A DNA stretch of 40,850 nucleotides from Deltaproteobacteria bacterium (GTDB lineage: Bacteria; Myxococcota_A; UBA9160; G020347605). Positions 7,657 to 15,113 of this stretch are shown here, piece by piece. The DNA lies in assembly GCA_020347605.1 (NCBI GenBank), contig CP070734.1, positions 3,375,493 through 3,416,342 on the forward strand. The letters run 5' to 3'. The notes beneath the pieces were generated by a model. That model ran no database searches. It saw only the letters and a program-made list of their open reading frames with translations, and had not been told where the DNA came from. Made by a program: the position numbers and the translations under genes. Positions within the stretch are counted from its first letter, which is position 1. Every line of letters starts with the position of its first letter.

Positions 7657-9069
7657 ATGCCCATCGCGGTCGAGAGCGCGCCGGCGCCGCGCACCGATCC
7701 CGCGGCGATTCCGGAGTGCGTGCGCCGCGTGCGGCACGGCTTCGAGAGCGGGAAGACGCGGCCGATCGCCTGGCGACTCGGACAGCTCGAACGACTTCGC
7801 GCACTTCTCGTCGAGAACGGCGACGCGCTGGTCGAGACCCTGCGCGAGGATCTGGGCAAGCCCGTCCTGGAGGCGTGGGCCGCGGACATCGTCGGCGTCG
7901 CGGCGGAAATCAAGGGGTTCCGCAAGAAGCTCCGGCGCTGGATGCGGCCGGAACGCGTGGCGACGCCGCTCGAGCAGCGCCCGGCCCGGGCCCGAATCGT
8001 GCGCGAGCCGCTCGGCGTGGTGCTGATCATCGCTCCCTGGAACTATCCGCTGCAGCTCCTCTTCACGCCGATGGTGGCGGCGATCGGGGCCGGAAATGGC
8101 GCGGTGCTGAAGCCGTCGGAGGTGACGGCGCACACCTCGGCGCTGCTCGCGAAGCTCGTGCCGGAGTACCTCGATCCCGACTGCATCGCACTGGTCGAGG
8201 GCGGCGTCGCCGAGACGACGGCACTGCTGGCCGAGCGCTTCGATCACATCTTCTACACGGGCAACGGCTCGGTCGGACGCATCGTCATGGAGGCGGCCGC
8301 CCGCCACCTGACGCCCGTCACGCTCGAGCTCGGTGGCAAGAGCCCGTGCATCGTCGACCGGGACGTGGACGTCGCGGTTGCCGCGCGCCGGATCGCATGG
8401 GGCAAGTTCCTGAACGCGGGACAGACCTGTATCGCGCCCGATTACGTCCTGGTTCACCGGGAACGCGAAGCCGAGCTCGTCGAGACCCTGAAGCAGACCC
8501 TGGACGCGTGGTACGGGGAGGCCCCCCGGGAGAACCCGGACTTCGGACGGATCGTGAACGATCGCCACCACCAGCGCCTGGCGGCCCTGCTGAAGGACGG
8601 GGAGGTGGTCGTCGGCGGCGAGTGCGACGCATCCGACCGCTACGTGGCGCCGACCCTGCTGCGCAACGTGCGCTTCGATTCGGCACTGATGCGCGAGGAG
8701 ATCTTCGGACCCATCCTGCCCATTCTCACCGTGCGGGACGTGGACGAGGCGATCGACGTCGTGAACCGGGGTCCGAAGCCGCTCGCCCTCTACGTGTTCA
8801 GTCGGGATCCGGGGGTGGAGGATGCGGTCGTCTCCCGGACCAGCTCGGGCGGCGTGTGCGTGAACGCGACGCTCTGGCACCTCGCCAACCCGAACCTGCC
8901 GTTCGGTGGCGTCGGCGCCAGCGGCATGGGCGCCTACCACGGTCGGCACGGCTTCGAGACCTTCAGTCACCGCAAGCCCGTGGTGCGTCGCTCGACGCGC
9001 TTCGATCCCCGCTTCGCCTACCCGCCCTACAGCCGCTTCAAGGTCTGGCTGCTCAAGCGGATGCTCTGA
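7657..9069 (+). CDS. Aldehyde dehydrogenase, class 3 / fatty aldehyde type
   Basis: A 470-residue NAD(P)-dependent aldehyde dehydrogenase. GGAGGGG lies seven bases before the ATG at 7657. Diagnostic features are APWNYPLQLLFTPMVAAIGA (class 3 cofactor-site strand), LKPSE, the GNGSVGRIV nucleotide-binding turn, LELGGKSP with the general-base Glu, and NAGQTCIAPDY with the catalytic Cys. The sequence ending YPPYSRFKVWLLKRML is like the C-terminus of class 3 fatty or coniferyl aldehyde dehydrogenases, which often associate with membranes through the tail. It would oxidise a medium or long aldehyde to the acid. As third gene behind two acyl-CoA dehydrogenases it probably takes part in the same degradative route. 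A hairpin follows its stop at 9113-9131. Confidence 0.95.
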   Translation: MPIAVESAPAPRTDPAAIPECVRRVRHGFESGKTRPIAWRLGQLERLRALLVENGDALVETLREDLGKPVLEAWAADIVGVAAEIKGFRKKLRRWMRPERVATPLEQRPARARIVREPLGVVLIIAPWNYPLQLLFTPMVAAIGAGNGAVLKPSEVTAHTSALLAKLVPEYLDPDCIALVEGGVAETTALLAERFDHIFYTGNGSVGRIVMEAAARHLTPVTLELGGKSPCIVDRDVDVAVAARRIAWGKFLNAGQTCIAPDYVLVHREREAELVETLKQTLDAWYGEAPRENPDFGRIVNDRHHQRLAALLKDGEVVVGGECDASDRYVAPTLLRNVRFDSALMREEIFGPILPILTVRDVDEAIDVVNRGPKPLALYVFSRDPGVEDAVVSRTSSGGVCVNATLWHLANPNLPFGGVGASGMGAYHGRHGFETFSHRKPVVRRSTRFDPRFAYPPYSRFKVWLLKRML

Positions 9070-9112
9070 GCCCACGGCGCGGACGACTTCGCTCGGCTGC
9101 GCCTCGCTGCGC

Positions 9113-9131
9113 GCGCTGCCTGCGGCAGCGC
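9113..9131. terminator. Candidate bidirectional terminator hairpin
   Basis: Perfect 8-bp inverted repeat GCGCTGCC / GGCAGCGC with a 3-base loop, lying between the convergent ends of the aldehyde dehydrogenase gene and the 51-residue membrane protein gene. Only a weak T-rich run (TTGCTATT) follows on the plus strand, so it may be factor-assisted or serve mainly as a 3' stabilising stem. Confidence 0.45.
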
Positions 9132-9134
9132 TTG

Positions 9135-9290
9135 CTATTCCCGGGGGCGGATGTCGATCACGGTGCCGCCGTTGCCGCCACGGGACAGCTCGGCGACCGC
9201 CTGGCGATAGCCGGCCTGGTAGCCCCGGTACTTTCCCACCCAGTAGCCGAGTACGAAGCAGATCGCGATCAATGCGAATAGTCCGGGCAT
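9135..9290 (-). CDS. Small single-pass membrane protein, 51 residues
   Basis: A short frame beginning MPGLFALIAICFVLGYWVGK, one hydrophobic helix of about 16 residues, followed by a Tyr/Arg/Gly-rich segment (YRGYQAGYRQAV) and a short tail ending VIDIRPRE. A purine-rich ribosome binding site (GGGGAAGAG) precedes the ATG at 9290, supporting translation. The helix followed by G/Y-rich polar repeats is common among small inner-membrane proteins of unknown function. It lies 101 bases beyond the start side of the unknown exported-protein gene's stop and is on the same strand. I do not recognise a family; existence is supported by the start signal, the hydrophobic helix and the snug fit between neighbours. 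Confidence 0.6.
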   Translation of the reverse strand: MPGLFALIAICFVLGYWVGKYRGYQAGYRQAVAELSRGGNGGTVIDIRPRE

Positions 9291-9391
9291 CTCTCTTCCC
9301 CGTGTCTCTCGCCCGAACGCTCGAAGGGCGCCGCCCCAGGCGAGTCTGCCGCCGGATGCCGATGGTATCGAAAATGGATCGCGCGTCGGGC

Positions 9392-10045
9392 TCAGTCCGC
9401 CCACGCGGGCGGCGCCGCGGGCGGTGATGGCTCGGAGGCCTCGAGCGCGGCGATCAGCGCCCGGATGCGGTCGAGTCGCCTCGCGTCGAGCTCCACCGAT
9501 TCGAACGATTCGACGAGGCCCGCGAGGCGCCGGCCCGTGGTGCGGGCGCCGAGCTTCTGTCCGAGCGTCGCGTCCTCGAAGAAGTCGAGGATCGCGTCGC
9601 GCAGCGCACCCGCCTCCACCAGCCCGTAGGCGCGCCAGGGCACCGCGGCGAGATGCGCCGCGCGAAAGCCCTCCGACATGAACGTCAGCGATCCGATCTC
9701 GCGCACCTGCTCGCCGCGAAAGTTGATCTCGAAGTACGCGATGGCAACCGCATTGAGCGCGTCGTAGTTGCGCCGGTCGACCGGCGTCTGTTCGAGGTCG
9801 TCGCGCAAGGGGCCGAGGTTGGGCTCGTCGTGGCGTGCCGGGTCCAGGATGATCGCGAAGAATTCGGGATACCGGGGCCCCACGTCGTCGAGCACGCGGT
9901 CGGTACCGACCACGTCCCAGTATTCGCCGCTGTCCGTCAGGCGGTACCGCATCGGATCGGGCCGCGCCTCGAACAGCGACGCGCAAGCGGGCACCAGGGC
10001 GGCGGCCATCCACACGAGGCGGCGACGGCCGGGACGAGAGCCCAT
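9392..10045 (-). CDS. Exported protein of unknown function
   Basis: A 217-residue protein with an N-terminal export signal (MGSRPGRRRLVWMAAALVPACASL). The stretch LVPAC could be a lipobox, but Pro two residues before the Cys is unusual, so lipidation is uncertain. GAGAGGAGA before the ATG at 10045 supports the start. The mature part is a mixed helical protein without Cys, with segments such as MRYRLTDSGEYWDVVG and NYDALNAVAIAYFEINF, and a Pro/Ala-rich C-terminus (SPPAAPPAWAD). I recognise no domain. It lies 185 bases downstream of the DUF3179 gene on the same strand and may belong to the same transcription unit. Confidence 0.75.
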   Translation of the reverse strand: MGSRPGRRRLVWMAAALVPACASLFEARPDPMRYRLTDSGEYWDVVGTDRVLDDVGPRYPEFFAIILDPARHDEPNLGPLRDDLEQTPVDRRNYDALNAVAIAYFEINFRGEQVREIGSLTFMSEGFRAAHLAAVPWRAYGLVEAGALRDAILDFFEDATLGQKLGARTTGRRLAGLVESFESVELDARRLDRIRALIAALEASEPSPPAAPPAWAD

Positions 10046-10230
10046 CGTTCGTCTCCTCTCGCGGTTGCACGCGGCCCGTTCGGCACACGTAGCCCAGCTC
10101 GCAGGTCGCTGCCCGGGCCGCGGGACGACCGGGCCTTGAGCCGCATCGGCGGCGCGGAATCGGAGCGGGGCGCGGGATCGGCGGACCTCCGTGTCGAGCT
10201 ACGCCGTCACGCGCGCCTCGTGGACGGGCG

Positions 10231-11277
10231 TCATCGATCCCTCTCCGCCTGCTTCGCAGGCTCGGCCTCCCGCGGCGCATCCGCGTCGCGGACGTCGGGC
10301 GCGACGAACACGCTGCTCTCCGGATGGAACGCCATCCAGGCGAACCAGTACCCCTCGATGACCTCCAGCTCGCCCGGAGCCTCGATGGCGAACGCACCGG
10401 TGTCGGGGTCGAAGGCGACGCGCACGGGTCGCCCGGCGAAGCGTTCCGCGACCTGCCCGCCCGACCGCACGACTTCCGCGGCCGGATAGGCGCGACTCTC
10501 GCCGGCCGGTACGCGAAGCCCCGCCGTGGGCATCTTCGGGTGGTAGCGGCGGTCGCGGGGCGCCGGGAACATCAGGCGGTCCGAGCGTTGGTAGTCCTCG
10601 TAGGGTGACACGCCGTAGCGACGCCGATGCCCCGTGTCGCGCGACAGCACCGTCGTGTCCGGATGCTCCCGGCGCCAGGACCCGAGGCGCGCGATGCGCG
10701 ACCGCAGCAGCTCGAGCCGGAGTCCCAGGGCGGGTCCGGTCACCGCTTCTGCGCGGATCTGTGACCAGAGACTCTCGGTTTCGCGATCGAACATCAGTAG
10801 ATCGGACCGGTAGAGCAGCCCCGAGACTCCGAAGCGGAGCGCGCGATCTCCGCTGCGACGGTCGAACGCCATCGCCGTGCCGCACAGCGGGCAGTAGGAG
10901 ACCAGCACGGGTCGGCCGCCCAGCGTGTCGTTCACCAGCTCGTGCCACTCGAGAATCGCGAGCGGATAGGCGCGTGCGCTTCCATTGGCGACGAGACCCA
11001 GCACCCGCGCCTCGTCCGTGAAGGACGACCGCGCGGCGGGAACGACGGCCGGATCGTCGAGTGCGGGGATGCCGTCGCGAGGCGGGCCGCCCACCCGGAT
11101 CTCCTCGGCCGGAATCGCCGCGGGATCGAGCGCGAATCCGTTCGCGCGCCGTTCGGCCCCGGTCTCTGCGGCCGCGCCGACCAGGCACAGGGACAGCGGG
11201 ATCACCAGGGCGCTTCGCAGCGGTTTGCGCACGGCGGGGGGACGGGCGCAGCGCTCCCGTGAGGCGGGCGTCATCAT
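10231..11277 (-). CDS. DUF3179 family exported protein
   Basis: A 348-residue protein with a signal peptide (PLRSALVIPLSLCLVGAAAETG). The conserved DUF3179 core is recognisable: SARAYPLAILEWHELVNDTLGG, VLVSYCPLCGTAMAFDR with its CPLC pair, LLYRSDLLMFDRETESLWSQ, and YGVSPYEDYQRSD near residue 225. Function of the family is not established; the Cys pair and conserved acidic and Tyr residues suggest a metal- or thiol-containing periplasmic protein. The first two codons are both ATG, so the start may be 11277 or 11274. The C-terminal 30 residues are charged and low in complexity (DADAPREAEPAKQAERDR). It diverges from the NrsF-like membrane protein gene with 152 bases between starts. Confidence 0.88.
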   Translation of the reverse strand: MMTPASRERCARPPAVRKPLRSALVIPLSLCLVGAAAETGAERRANGFALDPAAIPAEEIRVGGPPRDGIPALDDPAVVPAARSSFTDEARVLGLVANGSARAYPLAILEWHELVNDTLGGRPVLVSYCPLCGTAMAFDRRSGDRALRFGVSGLLYRSDLLMFDRETESLWSQIRAEAVTGPALGLRLELLRSRIARLGSWRREHPDTTVLSRDTGHRRRYGVSPYEDYQRSDRLMFPAPRDRRYHPKMPTAGLRVPAGESRAYPAAEVVRSGGQVAERFAGRPVRVAFDPDTGAFAIEAPGELEVIEGYWFAWMAFHPESSVFVAPDVRDADAPREAEPAKQAERDR

Positions 11278-11429
11278 GGTCTGTCCCGGGGATACGCCGC
11301 CGGCGCGCCGACGGTTACGTTCGCTCCGTAACCGCTTGCGGCGCGGGCGCGTATTCCCGCCAGCACGCCCGGGGCCGGACGCATCCGGCGCCGGGCCGGG
11401 GCGAGCGCCCGACGCGCGAGGGCCACGCG

Positions 11430-12116
11430 ATGAAGGGTCGAATCCCGGACACCCGCCGGTTCATCCGAGCCCTGGCGGCCGACCTGCGGCCCGTCCGTCC
11501 GATTCCCCGGCTCGGCTCCGTCGCGCTGGGCGCGTCGCTCGTGTGGCTCGCGGTCGGGCTCGCCGCGCTCGCGGTGCGGGGGCTTCGCCCGCAGCTCTGG
11601 GCGGCGCTGACCGAGCACCCCGCGCTCGGCGCGATCCTGGTCGGGCTGGCGCTGGTCGCCGTCGGTGGCATCGGTGCGGGACTGGCCGCCGGCGTGCCCG
11701 GGCGCGACGTCGCGGTCCGGGGCAGTCTCGTGGCCGGCGCGCTCGGCGTGCTGCTCTCGGTGGGGGTGGGCGGCGTTCTGTCGATGCGCGGCGGCGCGCC
11801 CCTGGTTCCCGCGCCAGCCGTATCGGCGGACGTCTCCTGCCTCGCCGTGGCGCTGCTCCTCTCGCTGCCGCCCGCGCGGGTGGCGCTGTGGTTCGTGGCG
11901 CGCTCCGCACCGCATCGCCGGCTGCTCGCGGGCCTGTTCCTGGCGACCGGCAGCGTGGCCCTGGGCGCCGTCGTGGTGCACCTGAGCTGTGACGGCATTC
12001 ACCCGCGTCACCTGATTCTGAGTCACGCGCTCGCGCCCGTCGCCGGCGCGCTGCTCCTGACGCTTCCCTACCGGTCGGCCCTCGCGCGCGGCGCCGATCG
12101 CGTCTGGCGCGGCTGA
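11430..12116 (+). CDS. NrsF/DUF1109-like six-helix membrane protein
   Basis: A 228-residue membrane protein with about six hydrophobic segments from residue 30 to the end. Length, topology and the C-terminal part (VVHLSCDGIHPRHLILSHALAPVAGALLL, given here in pieces: HLSCDG, then ILSHALAP) resemble NrsF/DUF1109 proteins, where a Cys and a following His lie before the last helix. NrsF proteins bind and silence a partner ECF sigma factor at the inner membrane. They are normally encoded next to that sigma gene; here none is adjacent, and the only ECF sigma gene in the window is 21 kb away and has its own anti-sigma candidate. The assignment is by pattern only. I start at 11430 because upstream in-frame sequence is not membrane-like. 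Confidence 0.6.
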   Translation: MKGRIPDTRRFIRALAADLRPVRPIPRLGSVALGASLVWLAVGLAALAVRGLRPQLWAALTEHPALGAILVGLALVAVGGIGAGLAAGVPGRDVAVRGSLVAGALGVLLSVGVGGVLSMRGGAPLVPAPAVSADVSCLAVALLLSLPPARVALWFVARSAPHRRLLAGLFLATGSVALGAVVVHLSCDGIHPRHLILSHALAPVAGALLLTLPYRSALARGADRVWRG

Positions 12117-12277
12117 ACACCCCTTCGACCCGGTCCGCCTCGCCCGTTTCCGGCAACGATCTCCTACAGTGAGGCGGGCCGGGTCGTCGCTCGCGGGACG
12201 CCGCCGCGCGGCCGGCGGCGCACTGGAACCGTGGCCGCAAGCGTGTTTCACTGGCTCACGGCGCAAGGAGGGTACGC

Positions 12278-13678
12278 ATGCGCGCGGACGCGCTGCACTG
12301 GACGTCGCTGATGGAGCTCGCGGAGCGGATCCGAACGCGTTCGCTCTCGCCCGTCGAGGCGACGACCGCCACGCTCGAGCGCATCGATGCGCTCGACGCC
12401 GCACTGCATAGCTACATCACGGTCCTCCGCGAGCGCGCCCTCGAGCAGGCCAAGCAGGCGGAGCGCGAGATCTCGGACGGGCGCTACCGCGGACCGCTGC
12501 ACGGCGTCCCCGTCGCGGTCAAGGACCTGTGCTTCACGCGCGGCGTCCGAACCACCTGCGCGTCGAAGATCCTCGCGGATTTCGTGCCGGACTACGACGC
12601 CGCGGTGGTCGAACGGCTCTCACGCGCCGGCGCCGTCGTGCTGGGCAAGCTCAACATGACGGAGTTCGCGTTGTCCGGATATCACCCGGATCGCCCCGCG
12701 CCCGTCAATCCCTGGGCTGCCGACCGCTGGCCCGGCGTCTCGTCGAGCGGCTCCGGGGTCGCCACCGCCGCAGGACTCTGCTTCGGCTCGATCGGGACGG
12801 ACACCGGAGGATCGATCCGCTTCCCGTCGGCCGCCTGCGGCGTCGTCGGCCTCAAGCCGACCTATGGTCGTGTGAGCCGCTACGGTGTCTTTCCGCTCGC
12901 CGAGTCGCTCGATCACGTGGGCCCGATCGCGCGGCGCTCCGCCGACGCCGCCGCCATGCTCGCCGCGATCGCCGGCCACGACGCGCGCGACCCCACGTCG
13001 CTTCGCGAGACCGTGCCCGACTACCTGGCGTCGATCGATGCGGGCGTGCGCGGTGTGCGCATCGGCGTCGACGAACGGTACTGCCGGGAGGAGGTCGATC
13101 CGGAGCTGGCGGAGGCGGTGCTCGGCGCGGCGCGCGCGCTGGCGGGGCAGGGCGCCGAGCTGCGCGAGGTCGAGTTCCCCGACGTCGGCGAAATCGCGCG
13201 GTGGTGGTTCGCGATCTGCTCGGCCGAGGCCGCCTGGGCGCACGAGGGGACCTATCCGTCGCGCGCCGACGACTACGGTCCCGACTTCCGGCGCCTGTTG
13301 GAGCAGGGCGCGCGCGTGCGCGGCGCCGACTACGCGCGCGCACACGCGGCGCGCGAGGCCTTTCGCGGCCGGCTGCGCGCGCTCTTCGAAGACGTCGACC
13401 TCATCGCGTGTCCCTCGATGCCGGCTCCACCCCCGCGACTCGCGGAGCTCGGCCTCGAGACCGCGTCGCAGGTCTCGGCCCGGCCGCTGCTCCGCTTCAC
13501 CGCGCCCTTCGACTTCAGCGGGAGCCCCACCCTCTCGCTGCCCTGCGGCCTGTCCCGCGAAGGACTCCCGCTGAGCGTGCAGCTCGTCGGACGCCACCTG
13601 AGCGAGGATCTCCTGTGCCGTGCGGGGCACGCGTACGAGCAGGCGAGCGACGCGCACGCGCGGACCCCGCCGGTCTGA
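12278..13678 (+). CDS. Amidase signature family amidohydrolase
   Basis: A 466-residue amidase-signature enzyme hydrolysing an amide bond by the Ser-cisSer-Lys triad. AAGGAGGG before the ATG at 12278 sets the start. The triad is visible as VAVKDLC (Lys), VSSSGSGVATAAG (cis-Ser) and GTDTGGSIRFPSAACG (nucleophile Ser), in the correct order and spacing. The Gly-rich loop is slightly altered (SSSGSG instead of GGSSGG). Length is typical. GatB or GatC is absent nearby, so this is a stand-alone amidase rather than a glutamyl-tRNA amidotransferase subunit, although GatA is its close relative. The last codons form half of a hairpin shared with the convergent lyase gene. The substrate cannot be told. 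Confidence 0.93.
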   Translation: MRADALHWTSLMELAERIRTRSLSPVEATTATLERIDALDAALHSYITVLRERALEQAKQAEREISDGRYRGPLHGVPVAVKDLCFTRGVRTTCASKILADFVPDYDAAVVERLSRAGAVVLGKLNMTEFALSGYHPDRPAPVNPWAADRWPGVSSSGSGVATAAGLCFGSIGTDTGGSIRFPSAACGVVGLKPTYGRVSRYGVFPLAESLDHVGPIARRSADAAAMLAAIAGHDARDPTSLRETVPDYLASIDAGVRGVRIGVDERYCREEVDPELAEAVLGAARALAGQGAELREVEFPDVGEIARWWFAICSAEAAWAHEGTYPSRADDYGPDFRRLLEQGARVRGADYARAHAAREAFRGRLRALFEDVDLIACPSMPAPPPRLAELGLETASQVSARPLLRFTAPFDFSGSPTLSLPCGLSREGLPLSVQLVGRHLSEDLLCRAGHAYEQASDAHARTPPV

Positions 13679-13694
13679 CGCGGCTTCAGACCGG
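13670..13694. terminator. Bidirectional terminator hairpin over both stop codons
   Basis: A 9-bp perfect inverted repeat, CCGGTCTGA / TCAGACCGG with a 7-base loop (CGCGGCT). It covers the stop codons of the convergent amidase and CitE-like genes, whose coding ends are 7 bases apart. Each arm contains the last codons and TGA of one gene, so both proteins end in Pro-Val. No T-run follows. Confidence 0.5.
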
Positions 13695-14579
13695 GATGCC
13701 CGCCTGGCGCGCGCGCTCCAGGGTGTTCCGGGCGCGCTCGAGGTGGGGCGCGTCGACCATCTGGCCGCGAAACGCGAAGGCCATGCGGCCCGCCCGGCGG
13801 TTCTCCTCGAACGCCTCGAGCAGCTCGCGGCTCTCCGCGACTTCCTCCGCGGACGGCGTGAATGCCTCGTTCACCACGTCGATCTGGCTCGGGTGGATGG
13901 TCAGCTTTCCCGTGAAGCCCATCCGGGCGGCCTCGCTGCACTCCCGCTTGAGCCCCTCGAGGTTGCGGATGTCGACGTAGACCGTGTCGAGGGCCTGCAC
14001 GCCCGCGGCGGCCGCGCTGAGCAGGGTCATGATGCGGCAATAGCGGAAGACGTCGAGAAAGCCGCCGCGCTCGTCGCGGTTGCGGCGGGCTCCGATGGCG
14101 GCCGACAGGTCCTCTGCGCCCCAGGTGAGCGCGTCGACGCGGGGGCAGGCGGGCAGGTCCCGCAGGTTCAATACACCCTCCGGTGTCTCCGTGCCGAGCA
14201 CCAACAGCGCGACCTCCCCGCGCGGGTGGCCGTGGCGCGCCTCGAGCCCGGTCAGCAACCGGTCGAGCTCGAGCAGGTCGTCGCGGCTTCTCACCTTGGG
14301 CACGAGGTAGGCATCCGGTGGAGCCGCCATGGTCGCCTCGAGGTCGCGCGCGCCCCACGGTGAGTCCAGGGGGTTCATGCGCACCACGCGTTCCCGACGG
14401 CCGAAGTCCGCGTCGCGCAGCCAGCCGGTCACGGCCTCCCGCGCCGACTCCTTGCGCTCCGGCACAACCGCATCCTCGAGGTCCAACACCAGCGAATCCG
14501 CCTCGAGGTCGAGGGACTTCGCGAGCATCTTCTCGTTCCCGCCCGGCACGAAATGGACGGCGCGCCGCAGTCGAGGCAT
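13686..14579 (-). CDS. CitE-like CoA-ester lyase (HpcH/HpaI family)
   Basis: A 297-residue TIM-barrel lyase of the citrate-lyase-beta / malyl-CoA lyase family. Markers are HFVPGGNEKML at the start, LVLDLEDAVVPERK (metal-binding acidic strand), ERVVRMNPLDSPWG (Arg and Asn at the active site), LLVLGTETPEGV with the conserved Glu, WGAEDLSAAIG with the Asp ligand, and GFTGKLTIHPSQI near the C-terminus. GGGGAG precedes the ATG. It would cleave or condense a 3-hydroxyacyl-CoA such as citramalyl-, malyl- or hydroxymethylglutaryl-CoA. It is the last gene of acyl-CoA dehydrogenase, MaoC, CitE, the same order as Rv2500c-Rv2499c-Rv2498c of Mycobacterium tuberculosis, which act in leucine and itaconate breakdown. 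That analogy is inference. Confidence 0.93.
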   Translation of the reverse strand: MPRLRRAVHFVPGGNEKMLAKSLDLEADSLVLDLEDAVVPERKESAREAVTGWLRDADFGRRERVVRMNPLDSPWGARDLEATMAAPPDAYLVPKVRSRDDLLELDRLLTGLEARHGHPRGEVALLVLGTETPEGVLNLRDLPACPRVDALTWGAEDLSAAIGARRNRDERGGFLDVFRYCRIMTLLSAAAAGVQALDTVYVDIRNLEGLKRECSEAARMGFTGKLTIHPSQIDVVNEAFTPSAEEVAESRELLEAFEENRRAGRMAFAFRGQMVDAPHLERARNTLERARQAGIPV

Positions 14580-14594
14580 GCGCAGCTCCCCGCT

Positions 14595-15056
14595 TCAGGC
14601 GGCGTCCGGCGGGTGGCTCAGCAGCATCGCCGCGCGCGTGCAGCGGCACACCACCTGGCCCCGCTGGTTCAGTCCGCGGTGCTCGAAGGTGACGATCCCC
14701 CACTCCGGTCGCGACCGCGACTCCCGCTTCGCCTTCACTTCGGTGACCGCCCGAATCGTGTCGCCGATGAAGACGGGTTTGGGGAACTCGACCTTCTCGA
14801 AGCCGAGATTGCCGACCGTCGTGCCGAGCGTCGTCTCGCCGACGGACAGGCCCACCACCAGCCCGAGCGTGAAGATGCTGTTCACGAGGCGCTTCCCGAA
14901 CTCGGTCTCACTGGCGAACTCGGCGTCGAGATGGAGCGGCTGGGGATTCATCGTCAGCGCCGTGAACAGGAGGTTGTCGGTCTCGGTCACGGTTCGCGCG
15001 GGTTGGTGCTCGAAGATCTCGCCGATCTCGAGCTCTTCGAAATAACGTCCGGCCAT
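14595..15056 (-). CDS. MaoC-type hot-dog enoyl-CoA hydratase
   Basis: A 153-residue single hot-dog protein of the MaoC family. GAGGAG lies just before the ATG. The hydratase motif appears as [18 protein letters not shown], where an Asn replaces the Asp often seen in the D-x4-H hydratase dyad (D in typical R-specific hydratases; here N-P-Q-P-L-H). Mesaconyl-CoA and itaconyl-CoA hydratase relatives share this N-x4-H form. [17 protein letters not shown] and the strand [16 protein letters not shown] complete the fold. It probably hydrates an unsaturated dicarboxylic or branched acyl-CoA made by the upstream dehydrogenase and hands the product to the CitE-like lyase 15 bases downstream. Substrate order is inferred from gene order. 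Confidence 0.9.
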   Translation of the reverse strand: MAGRYFEELEIGEIFEHQPARTVTETDNLLFTALTMNPQPLHLDAEFASETEFGKRLVNSIFTLGLVVGLSVGETTLGTTVGNLGFEKVEFPKPVFIGDTIRAVTEVKAKRESRSRPEWGIVTFEHRGLNQRGQVVCRCTRAAMLLSHPPDAA

Positions 15057-15113
15057 GGTGGACTCCTCGAGTCAGCCGGCCCGCCGGCCGGCGCGGCGCT
15101 GCCCGGTCCGCAC

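Noticed and set aside
10046-10230. Possible gene between the unknown exported protein and DUF3179 genes
   Set aside because: No frame with start signal and protein-like composition; treated as intergenic.
12278-13678. GatA subunit of aspartyl/glutamyl-tRNA amidotransferase
   Set aside because: No GatB or GatC nearby and the Gly-rich loop differs; a general amidase is the safer call.
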